Shown piece after piece: positions 16,447 to 23,687 of a stretch of DNA of 64,000 bases. Location: positions 59,518 to 123,517 of the forward strand of contig CANBNG010000012.1 in NCBI GenBank assembly GCA_947370975.1. The letters are read 5' to 3'. The stretch's first letter is position 1. Every line of letters begins with the position of its first letter. A model generated the notes under the pieces. The model saw only the letters and a list, made by a program, of their open reading frames with translations. It was not told the origin of the DNA and ran no database searches. Position numbers and translations under genes: made by a program. Source of the DNA: Beijerinckiaceae bacterium. GTDB lineage: Bacteria > Pseudomonadota > Alphaproteobacteria > Rhizobiales > Beijerinckiaceae.

Positions 16447-17862
16447 ATGAACACGTCTTTCCAACGCTCGCTTCTCGTGACCACCGCGCTTTCCGCAGCG
16501 CTCATCAGCGGCGCCGCCCTCGCGGACAACGTCATCACCGACGGTGGCAATGCCAGCGTGGTCATCATCGGCAACTATGATAATTCCGGTGGCAATGAGG
16601 GCGTGTTCCTCTATTCCAACCGCAACAACGCGGTCGCATCTGTCACCGTGCAAAGCGACGGCACGGCAAGCATGAACGCTGCCAATACTCTTAGCTTGAA
16701 TTCGGGCGGGCTCCTCAGCATCAACGGTAACGGGGGCGCCGTGAATGTTAACTCGAACACCGTCAGTGTAACTGGCAACTCGAACCTCACCTTGAACAGC
16801 GCGAGCATCAATGTGAACGGCGCGACGAACGTCAACACGGGCAGCAGCACCAGCACCGTGACGATCGGTAATGGCGCCAATACGACCTACCTCAACAGCG
16901 GCAACACCGTTGTGACCGGCACGACCAGCATCAATGCAAGCAACAATGCCGTTACGAACATCAACACCGGCAGCAGCAACAGCGCCGTGAATATTGGCAA
17001 CGGCGCCAACACGACGAACCTCAGCAGCGGCATCACGAACGTGACCGGCACGACGAACGTCAACACCGCCGCCAATGCCACGACCAACATCAACAGCGGC
17101 ACGAGCAACGCCGCCGTGACGATCGGTAACAGCGCCAACGCGACCAGCATCAACAGCGCCACGACCAACATCGGCACCGGCGCCTTTACCAGCGCCGTCA
17201 ACCTCGGCAGCACGCAGACGGGAACGAACGTCAACACGCGGGCTGGCAATGCCGCCACGACCGTCGCGAACAACAGCATCACGTCCTATGTTCAGGGCGC
17301 GAGCGGCGTCAACGGTGCGCTTTCTATCGTGAACGCGAACCAGACCGGCGCGGTTGTTGACACGAACGGCAAGATCACGATGGGCACGACGACCCAGACG
17401 ACGGCTGCCCTCACGGTCACCAATGCTCTGGGCAATGCGCATGGTCTTGCCGTGCAGCAGACCCAGACGGTTCTGACGGGTGGCAACACCTCGACGAGCT
17501 TCACGCTCAATGACAATGGTGCGACCTTCGCCAATTCCGCGACCGGCGCTCCGGTGAAGGTCACCGGCGTGGCCGATGGCGTGAACTCCTTCGACGCCGT
17601 CAACGTTCGCCAGCTGCGTGGCGTCTATGCGGGCGTTGCCGGAACGGCGGCCATGGCCAACATTCCCCCGATCGACGCTGGCAAGACCTTCGCACTCGGC
17701 GCGGGCCTCGGCGGCTTCAAGGGCCAGGGCGCGATTGCGGTTGGCGCGGCTGTCCGCGTCGGCGACAACGCGCAGGTGCGCGCTTCGATGTCCTCGTCCT
17801 TGAACACCGACACGGGCTCGCGCAACACCGCCTTCGCGATCGGCGCCGGCCTCTCGTTCTAA
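16447..17862 (+). CDS. YadA-like trimeric autotransporter adhesin
   Basis: A 471-residue protein: signal peptide MNTSFQRSLLVTTALSAALI, a low-complexity Asn/Thr/Ser/Gly stalk (about residues 60-270) built of degenerate repeats such as TNVNTGSS and AVTIGNGANTT, a head or neck region, then the C-terminal YadA anchor of about 75 residues (DAVNVRQLRGVYAGVAGTAA, then IGAGLSF ending in Phe) that forms the trimeric outer-membrane barrel. I place the start at 16447 because GGAG at 16437-16440 has proper spacing to it; the in-frame ATG at 16441 touches the ribosome site. Likely role: surface attachment or biofilm. Confidence 0.88.
   Translation: MNTSFQRSLLVTTALSAALISGAALADNVITDGGNASVVIIGNYDNSGGNEGVFLYSNRNNAVASVTVQSDGTASMNAANTLSLNSGGLLSINGNGGAVNVNSNTVSVTGNSNLTLNSASINVNGATNVNTGSSTSTVTIGNGANTTYLNSGNTVVTGTTSINASNNAVTNINTGSSNSAVNIGNGANTTNLSSGITNVTGTTNVNTAANATTNINSGTSNAAVTIGNSANATSINSATTNIGTGAFTSAVNLGSTQTGTNVNTRAGNAATTVANNSITSYVQGASGVNGALSIVNANQTGAVVDTNGKITMGTTTQTTAALTVTNALGNAHGLAVQQTQTVLTGGNTSTSFTLNDNGATFANSATGAPVKVTGVADGVNSFDAVNVRQLRGVYAGVAGTAAMANIPPIDAGKTFALGAGLGGFKGQGAIAVGAAVRVGDNAQVRASMSSSLNTDTGSRNTAFAIGAGLSF
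16840..17230 (+). repeat. Degenerate tandem repeats encoding the adhesin stalk
   Basis: Imperfect repeats rich in ACGAACGTCAACAC, GGTAACGGCGCCAAC and ACGACCAGCATCAAC-like words encode repeated INVNTGSS, AVTIGNGANTT and SGTTNVTGTT peptides. Unit length varies, so copy number cannot be given exactly. Such repeats can change stalk length by recombination. Confidence 0.6.
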
Positions 17863-17887
17863 TATTCGAGAACTGGACCAGGTTTGG

Positions 17888-17917
17888 AAAAGGGGCCGAG
17901 AAATCGGCCCCTTTTTT
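17888..17917. terminator. Bidirectional rho-independent terminator
   Basis: Stem AAAAGGGGCCGA (17888-17899), loop GAAA, TCGGCCCCTTTT (17904-17915), with a further T tract on the plus strand and A tract on the left. It separates the adhesin gene from the convergent CopC-CopD gene whose stop codon lies inside its right edge. Confidence 0.88.
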
Positions 17918-19508
17918 ATTGCGGCTGTTTGCGCTTGCCGATCACGACATCGCCTTCGAGGATCAGTTTATCGAAGTCGGATATGAGCAGGTCGACGCGC
18001 ATGATCCAGCGTCCAGACATTGGCAGCGGCACATCGGAAACGCTCCAGCTGCCATCATTCGCACGTGTGGCCTTACGCACCAGCTCGTCGATGCCGCCGT
18101 CTGGATGCGAGACATGCACCTGAACTTCCGCGACGTTCAGGGCTTCCATATCATTGTCCATGATGAGCAGGCGGGCCCGGTTGGCCCCTGTTTCACCCGG
18201 CGATAAAACCACATCAATCATCGCGCCCTGCCCGTGAATATGGGCGTTCAATCCGGCATTGAGGGAGGGGAGCGTGCGCGGGGGCGGCGTGAAGCGCCAT
18301 CCGGCGACCAGACCAAAGATCACCGCCATCAGCAGGATTTCAACCCCGATCACGCGGCTCATCCGGCCGTGCGCATCCGGGCGGCCTGCGGCAATGGCCG
18401 GCGTCAGATATTGTCGATTAAGCGCCGCCAAACCCAGCAGACCGATGACGGCAGCAATCTTGGCGAACAGGATCACGACATAGCCGCTTGCAACAAGCTC
18501 TGCCGATCCGAGCTGAACAAAGCCAAGCAGAAGGCCAAGCGCAATCATGACAAGCAAGGCAGGCACGGCGACGCGCGAAAAACGATGAAGGACGAGATGC
18601 GCCTGCGGGCCATCTCCCGCCAACACGCCAAGCAACGGGAGCAAGGCTCCTGACCAGACAGCCGCCAGCGTCACATGCAGCGCGACAATCACGCCGACAA
18701 AAGGCCTCGGCTCGGCAAAGGACGCGTGACCTGTGAGTGAATAACTGACACCCATCAGCACAAGCACAAGGACCGATTGGGGGACGCTCTTTGTCGACAA
18801 CACGCGCCAGCTCAAACCCAGCGCGACAAGTTGAACAAGCGCGCTGTTAAACAGCGACGACGCGGCGCCAGATCTCCAGACGCCGCCCTGCAACAGGCCC
18901 GAAAGCCCGATCTCCAACTGGCTGGCGCCCTGCAAGCCAATCGCAAGCACGGTGCAAAGACCGCCAAGAGGGATCAAGAAACGCGCAACCCGCGCGGGCC
19001 AATGGCTACAAACACCCGAAGGCGAAAGCCAGCTGAGCGAGGCCGCCGTCGCTGCCCCGAAGAACAGGCCGATATAGCCGAGCCACTTGACCAACCAGAT
19101 GACCCTGGACACGCCAACATCGCCGCCGGGAACAAAGGCGGCAGGCGTACTGCGCGCCCCGACAGAAAAACTGATGGACCCGCCGACCGGATGCCCATCC
19201 TCCGACATGACGCGATAGCCAAGGATATAAGTGCCCTCACCCATGCCGCCGGGCGCTTCGATCTCAATGCGCTCGCCACGCAGCTTGAAGAGCGGCTCAA
19301 CCTGCGCGCCATCGGGATAAACGATCTGGACACGCAGGGGGCTGACAGCCTCGGAAAAGCGCATCCAGAGCGTTGTCGGCGCGCTGGACATTTGCATGCC
19401 ATCTGCGGGCATCGATCCCAAAAGGGCCGCATGCGCATGGGCCTTTTCAAACGCGCCGCCCAGACAGAGCATCAATCCGCACAGGATGACAGCAAGGGCA
19501 GCGCGCAT
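17916..19508 (-). CDS. CopC-CopD fusion copper transport protein with C-terminal YtkA-like domain
   Basis: A 530-residue fusion, similar in plan to Bacillus YcnJ. Signal peptide, then a CopC domain; cleavage after A25 would expose His26 as the N-terminal copper ligand, and a second His is in SEDGHPVGG. A CopD domain of about eight helices follows (residues 140-410). The last 110 residues are a soluble extracytoplasmic domain of the YtkA/FixH type (ARLLIMDNDMEALNVAEVQV). It would take up copper across the inner membrane. Lies 9 bp downstream of the YcnI gene. Confidence 0.88.
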   Translation of the reverse strand: MRAALAVILCGLMLCLGGAFEKAHAHAALLGSMPADGMQMSSAPTTLWMRFSEAVSPLRVQIVYPDGAQVEPLFKLRGERIEIEAPGGMGEGTYILGYRVMSEDGHPVGGSISFSVGARSTPAAFVPGGDVGVSRVIWLVKWLGYIGLFFGAATAASLSWLSPSGVCSHWPARVARFLIPLGGLCTVLAIGLQGASQLEIGLSGLLQGGVWRSGAASSLFNSALVQLVALGLSWRVLSTKSVPQSVLVLVLMGVSYSLTGHASFAEPRPFVGVIVALHVTLAAVWSGALLPLLGVLAGDGPQAHLVLHRFSRVAVPALLVMIALGLLLGFVQLGSAELVASGYVVILFAKIAAVIGLLGLAALNRQYLTPAIAAGRPDAHGRMSRVIGVEILLMAVIFGLVAGWRFTPPPRTLPSLNAGLNAHIHGQGAMIDVVLSPGETGANRARLLIMDNDMEALNVAEVQVHVSHPDGGIDELVRKATRANDGSWSVSDVPLPMSGRWIMRVDLLISDFDKLILEGDVVIGKRKQPQ

Positions 19509-19517
19509 CTGGCTGGC

Positions 19518-20048
19518 TCAGCTCTTCGGTTTGATGGTGATGAAGGGCGCAGGCTCCTTGTAGTCGCGCGACGACTTGCCTTCAGCGGGAATTTCAATCC
19601 AGCGATTCTGCCCGCGCTCGCAGTCCTGAACCACAGGCACATAGAGTTTCGAACCGGTCGGCAGCGTCTCGACAAGCGCGCCACGGAAACCGAATTCGTC
19701 GAAATGCGCGTCGAGCAGCTTGCCCGTCCAGATGATCTCGCGCACGCCCTCGGTCAGCGTCCCATGCAGATATTTCACCGGCTCCTTGAAGGGAACCTTG
19801 ACGGTCTCCAGCGTCCAGCCAGCTTTGGGTACCGGCTTCACGCCAATCATGCCCTCGGGAATGCGCACCCGCACCTTGAGGGTCGCAGTCCCCTCGCAGC
19901 CATGGCCGATGCGCACGACGCCCTTGTAGCTCGCGCCAGCCGCAGCCTCTGTGACTTCGAGCGTGGCATGCGCGAAGACCGTCGCGGGCGAGAGAAGCGC
20001 AAAAGCCGCAGTTGCCAGAAGTGTTTTCAAGGAAATCGACGTCCCCAT
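19518..20048 (-). CDS. YcnI family copper-binding protein (DUF1775)
   Basis: A 176-residue periplasmic protein. Signal peptide ends at TVFA-HATLEV, so that His becomes the first mature residue, as needed for the copper site of YcnI (His1 plus a conserved Trp, seen here in PKAGWTLE). Start at the ATG at 20048: AAGGA is 9 nt upstream, whereas the in-frame TTG at 20054 is too close. Functions with the CopC-CopD fusion in copper acquisition, probably for respiratory enzymes. Confidence 0.88.
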   Translation of the reverse strand: MGTSISLKTLLATAAFALLSPATVFAHATLEVTEAAAGASYKGVVRIGHGCEGTATLKVRVRIPEGMIGVKPVPKAGWTLETVKVPFKEPVKYLHGTLTEGVREIIWTGKLLDAHFDEFGFRGALVETLPTGSKLYVPVVQDCERGQNRWIEIPAEGKSSRDYKEPAPFITIKPKS

Positions 20049-20356
20049 TTTCAAAGATCCTTATTACCAATTGAAACGAAGATATGCAGATATCCGCCGG
20101 GCGCGGGAATTTATCTCTGCGGTGTCACAAGCCACAAGGCCCGGTGGAAGTGAGCCTCGGTAGCCAAAGGCTCGCGAGGCAGACGACAGGCAATTCGAAA
20201 TATTGCAAATAAACGCGCGCAAAATGTTACCAAACTGGAAATATACAGAGCCAGAGCAGAAAAACAAGGCGTGGAAATTCTCCTCTCAAGCACAATCTAT
20301 CAAACTCACGCCTGTATAATCGCACTGCGAAACGTTATTCTTCGGAACAACCGAAG
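20049..20356. promoter_or_regulatory. Divergent intergenic region between copper and TAXI operons
   Basis: 308 bp without a convincing gene, somewhat AT-richer than its flanks, from which the copper operon runs left and the TAXI/MFS operon runs right. It must hold both promoters. I cannot assign a specific operator. TATGCAGATATC near 20080 and TTGCAAATAAACG near 20203 are simply AT-rich words. Confidence 0.4.
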
Positions 20357-21733
20357 GTGAGGCACGTGAGCAAGTTCGAAGATCCGAACGTCAGTGAATA
20401 CGTCTGGCACGGCGTCATTGATGATCTGCATGCATTCAAGATGACGATCCGGCGCGAGTGGTTTCTCATCGCGATCCTCGTGGTCGCTCTGGGTGGCCTT
20501 GTTGGATATTTCGAGCCTATGCCGCCTTCAAAAATCCGCATGGCAAGCGGCCAGCCTGACTCGGGCCTCGATATCATTGCAAAGAAATACAAGGCTCATC
20601 TTGCGCTATCGGGCGTCGAGGTGGAGCTGGTCCCGTCCGGCGGGTCGCCCGACAATCTCGATCTCGTCAACAAGGGCCATGCTGATATCGGCCTGTCCCA
20701 GAGCGGGCTCGAACCGGCTGACAATGTCGTCTATCTCGGCAGCGTCGCCTATCAGCCCTTCTGGATGTTCTTCCGTGGCACGCCGCCGCAAAACGACGAT
20801 CTGGCAGCCTTCCTGAGCGGCAAGAAAATATCTGTCGGCATAAAAGGCAGCGGTACGAAATTCGTATCGGATGTCATTCTTTCGCGCTTGAATGATGAGG
20901 GTCGCTCCAAGATATCGACTGTCGAACTGAACAATTCCGCCTCCCTGCAGGGCTTGCAGGATGGGACGCTGGATGCGGCATTTCTGCTGGCGACGCATGA
21001 ATCGAGAAATACGAAAGAGCTGCTCGCAGCATCCAGGATCGGCATCTATGATTTCGGTTACACCAAGGGCCTCGCGCATCAGCTGCACTTCCTTGAGCCT
21101 GTGTCGCTGACCGCCGGAATTGAAGCTTTCCATCCTGCCCGGCCGGCCAAGGACATCCATATGGTTGCCGCGACCGTCACCTTGATCGCACAGAAAACGC
21201 TGCATCCGGCAACTCAGCTGCTGCTTTTGACCGCAAGCAAGGCGATCACGGCAGATAGTGACGACCCCTTTCGTCGCGCTCAGGGTTTTCCCGGTTTTGT
21301 GGATCGCAAGCTCGCGCGCAGCCCTGTGGCGCAACGCTTTTATGAACGTGGCGAACCGATGTTGTCAGGCCGGATGCCTTACTGGATCGCAAGCCTCTTC
21401 GACTTCCTCTGGCCCTTTGTCCTGACGCTGATTGCAGTGGTGCTGCCACTCGTCAAGCTGATACCAAGCTACAGGAGGATTACCTTCTCGGCACTGGTAT
21501 CACGCCGCCATTACATGATCCGCACGCTCGAACTCAAGGTGGCGTCCGCAACCTCCATCGAGACATTGCAGGAGTGCCTTGCGGAGCTCGATGAGCTCAA
21601 GAATTATGCGCGCGGAATATGGGTTCCTCAGGGATCAACCTCCGACTTCGTCGCGCTGACCGTAGCAATCATGCAGCTTGAACACAGTCTCAAAGCAAAA
21701 ATGCTGGAAAGACACCATTATGTCGCGGCCTGA
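20357..21733 (+). CDS. Membrane-anchored TAXI-family solute-binding protein
   Basis: A 458-residue protein with a TRAP-associated extracytoplasmic immunogenic (TAXI) binding domain (residues about 55-340: IRMASGQPDSGLDIIAKKY, VPSGGSPDNLDLVNKGHADIG). Unlike soluble TAXI proteins it has an uncleaved N-terminal helix (about 36-52), a second helix at 350-370 and a cytoplasmic helical tail of about 85 residues. No DctQ or DctM permease gene is nearby. Starts with GTG at 20357 (alternative GTG at 20366). First gene of a four-gene operon; probably a receptor rather than a transport component. Confidence 0.82.
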   Translation: MRHVSKFEDPNVSEYVWHGVIDDLHAFKMTIRREWFLIAILVVALGGLVGYFEPMPPSKIRMASGQPDSGLDIIAKKYKAHLALSGVEVELVPSGGSPDNLDLVNKGHADIGLSQSGLEPADNVVYLGSVAYQPFWMFFRGTPPQNDDLAAFLSGKKISVGIKGSGTKFVSDVILSRLNDEGRSKISTVELNNSASLQGLQDGTLDAAFLLATHESRNTKELLAASRIGIYDFGYTKGLAHQLHFLEPVSLTAGIEAFHPARPAKDIHMVAATVTLIAQKTLHPATQLLLLTASKAITADSDDPFRRAQGFPGFVDRKLARSPVAQRFYERGEPMLSGRMPYWIASLFDFLWPFVLTLIAVVLPLVKLIPSYRRITFSALVSRRHYMIRTLELKVASATSIETLQECLAELDELKNYARGIWVPQGSTSDFVALTVAIMQLEHSLKAKMLERHHYVAA

Positions 21734-22478
21734 CCTATGCGGGTCTCGCGATATCATTGAAAGCTGCAGAGTGCACAACCAGTCCACGGGTTGTGACACG
21801 CAGGCTCAGATTCTGGTCCTGAAGGAAAGCGACATCGACGATCTGTGCGATTTGCAGGCCCGCGTATTTGCTGCAATCCAGAACCCCGCGCTCTATTATC
21901 CCGAGACGCGTGAACGCCTGCTGCAGTCAATCGAGCAACGCGGCCTCACCATCGCGGCTTATGTCGAAGGACGCATGATCGCATTTCGCTCGGTCTTCTA
22001 TCCGGGCGAGGATGCGAGCAATCTTGGCCGCGATATCGGGATGGCAGATCCCCACCAGCTGCGCCGCGTCGCCCATCTCCAGCGCACCTGTGTCGCGCCG
22101 GAGTTTCGTGGCAACAAGCTCCAGGTGCGCATGACGGGCTACGCGATCGAGCGCATCAGGCAGGCTGGGACGGCGCGCTATCTGTTCTCAACCGTTGCTC
22201 CGGGAAACTACGCGAGCATTGGCGATAAATTTTCCAACGACATGAGCATCGTCCGCCTGCTGCGGAAATATGAGACCTTTTATCGCTATGTCTTTTTTGC
22301 CGACATATCGGCGCCGCTCACAATAGATCCAGCGACAACGACGCCAATCGGCGCGATGGACATCGACGCGCAATGCGCGCGCCTTGCCTCCGACGCACTT
22401 TATGTGGGGCACAACCAGTCACGCTCCCAAGGTGGCAATGTCATCCATTACGCGCGCGCTCTGCGCAGATTTCCGTAG
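21720..22478 (+). CDS. GNAT-fold N-acetyltransferase
   Basis: A 252-residue protein with a GNAT domain: beta strands around ILVLKESDIDDL and ITIAAYVEGRMIAFRSVFY, then HLQRTCVAPEFRGNKLQVRM, where APEFRGNKL corresponds to the acetyl-CoA pyrophosphate loop (Q/R-x-x-G-x-G/A, here RGNKLQ). The gene overlaps the TAXI gene by 14 bp, so translation is coupled. Substrate unknown; its place in the operon suggests modification of the small molecule sensed or transported by the neighbours. Confidence 0.75.
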   Translation: MSRPDLCGSRDIIESCRVHNQSTGCDTQAQILVLKESDIDDLCDLQARVFAAIQNPALYYPETRERLLQSIEQRGLTIAAYVEGRMIAFRSVFYPGEDASNLGRDIGMADPHQLRRVAHLQRTCVAPEFRGNKLQVRMTGYAIERIRQAGTARYLFSTVAPGNYASIGDKFSNDMSIVRLLRKYETFYRYVFFADISAPLTIDPATTTPIGAMDIDAQCARLASDALYVGHNQSRSQGGNVIHYARALRRFP

Positions 22479-22490
22479 GGGCAGATTTGC

Positions 22491-23687
22491 ATGCGAACGT
22501 CCCCCGCCCCTTACAGGAAGATCGCGGCACATTTTGCGCTTGCCGCAGCTGTCGTTCTTGCGCTCGCGTTCGGCGTGTTGAATGCAGCTGCGCAATCGGG
22601 GCGCGACGCCACGCTCGCGCCCAGAACCAACCACGGCAAGCCGTTCAAGATCGGCTATCTCGAAACGCGCCCCTTTGTGAATTATGCGGCGACACTCGCC
22701 AATCTCGTCGACGCCCTGAAGGACACCGGCTGGCTCAAGACCACAGAGACCGTGCCCTATCAACCCCAGCAAACCGATGCCCGCGTCATCTGGAATTGGC
22801 TGTCGGCACAGAAGAACGAACCCTTCGTTGAATTTGTGAAGGATGGTTTTTACACCTACGACGGCCTTCAGGGCGCGGAGGTAAAGGCGGCCTCTGCCAA
22901 ACTGATCGACCGACTCAAGACAAAGTCAGACATAGACCTCATGCTGGTCATGGGAACGGATGCCGGCGTCGCACTGGCGGTGGACGATCATCAAACGCCC
23001 GCGATCGTCATGTCGACGAGCAATGCGGTCGAGGCAGGCATTGTGAAATCTGCCGGCTATTCAAAGCGCGATCATGTCTGGGCGCATATGGATCCGCTCA
23101 GATATCGCCGCCAGATCGATATCTTTTACGATGTGTTCCGTTTCAAGAAGCTTGGCGTTGTTTATGACGACGATCTGGCGGGCAGAACATTTGCCGCTAT
23201 TCAGGATCTCGAAGCCGCGGCCGCCGTCAAGGGATTTGAAATCGTCCGTGAATATGTGAAGCAGCCGCAAAAATATGGCGAGCGGAAAGAGGCCTTCTAC
23301 AGGGATCTTGAAGCGGCCCATGCGCGTCTGGCGGCTTCCTCCGATGCGGTCTATTTCGGCCTCTTCATTGGCATTGATGCCAAGCGGCTTCCGGCCATTT
23401 TTGCACCCCTGTCGAAGTCCGGCATTCCGGTTTTCGCACAACAAGCCACAGATGTGCGCGACGGCGCGCTGCTCAGTCTTGCACGCGTGGACTTCAAGGG
23501 GGTGGGTCGATTCAATGCAGAGGCAATGGCGCGCGCGCTCAATGGCGTGCCGCTTTCGAAGATTCCTCAGATCTATGAAAACAGTCCCAACATCATCATG
23601 AATCTCGAGGTTGCGACGAGGATCGGCTTTCGCCCGCGCTTCGAGCTGTTGCTGGTCGCCGATGAACTGATTGCGAAAATACGATGA
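22491..23687 (+). CDS. ABC-type substrate-binding protein (PF04392-like)
   Basis: A 398-residue exported protein with a signal peptide (AAHFALAAAVVLALAFGVLNAAA then QSGRDAT) and the two-lobe fold of the TrpX/YtfQ-like ABC substrate-binding family (KIGYLETRPFVNYAAT; LMLVMGTDAGVAL; VVYDDDLAGRTFAAIQD). No ABC permease or ATPase gene follows. Instead it overlaps the sensor-MFS gene by four bases (ATGA), so it may present ligand to that protein. Ligand unknown; members of this family bind aromatic amino acids or purine-like ligands. Confidence 0.8.
   Translation: MRTSPAPYRKIAAHFALAAAVVLALAFGVLNAAAQSGRDATLAPRTNHGKPFKIGYLETRPFVNYAATLANLVDALKDTGWLKTTETVPYQPQQTDARVIWNWLSAQKNEPFVEFVKDGFYTYDGLQGAEVKAASAKLIDRLKTKSDIDLMLVMGTDAGVALAVDDHQTPAIVMSTSNAVEAGIVKSAGYSKRDHVWAHMDPLRYRRQIDIFYDVFRFKKLGVVYDDDLAGRTFAAIQDLEAAAAVKGFEIVREYVKQPQKYGERKEAFYRDLEAAHARLAASSDAVYFGLFIGIDAKRLPAIFAPLSKSGIPVFAQQATDVRDGALLSLARVDFKGVGRFNAEAMARALNGVPLSKIPQIYENSPNIIMNLEVATRIGFRPRFELLLVADELIAKIR

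Noticed and set aside
16840..17230. Possible CRISPR-like array
   Set aside because: The repeats are imperfect, continuous and in frame with the adhesin stalk; there are no unique spacers and no cas genes.
15748..17442. Open frame of 564 codons on the minus strand across the adhesin
   Set aside because: It mirrors the repeat-rich stalk of the YadA-like gene, giving a Val/Arg/Ala-rich artefact; the plus-strand product has a signal peptide and a YadA anchor.
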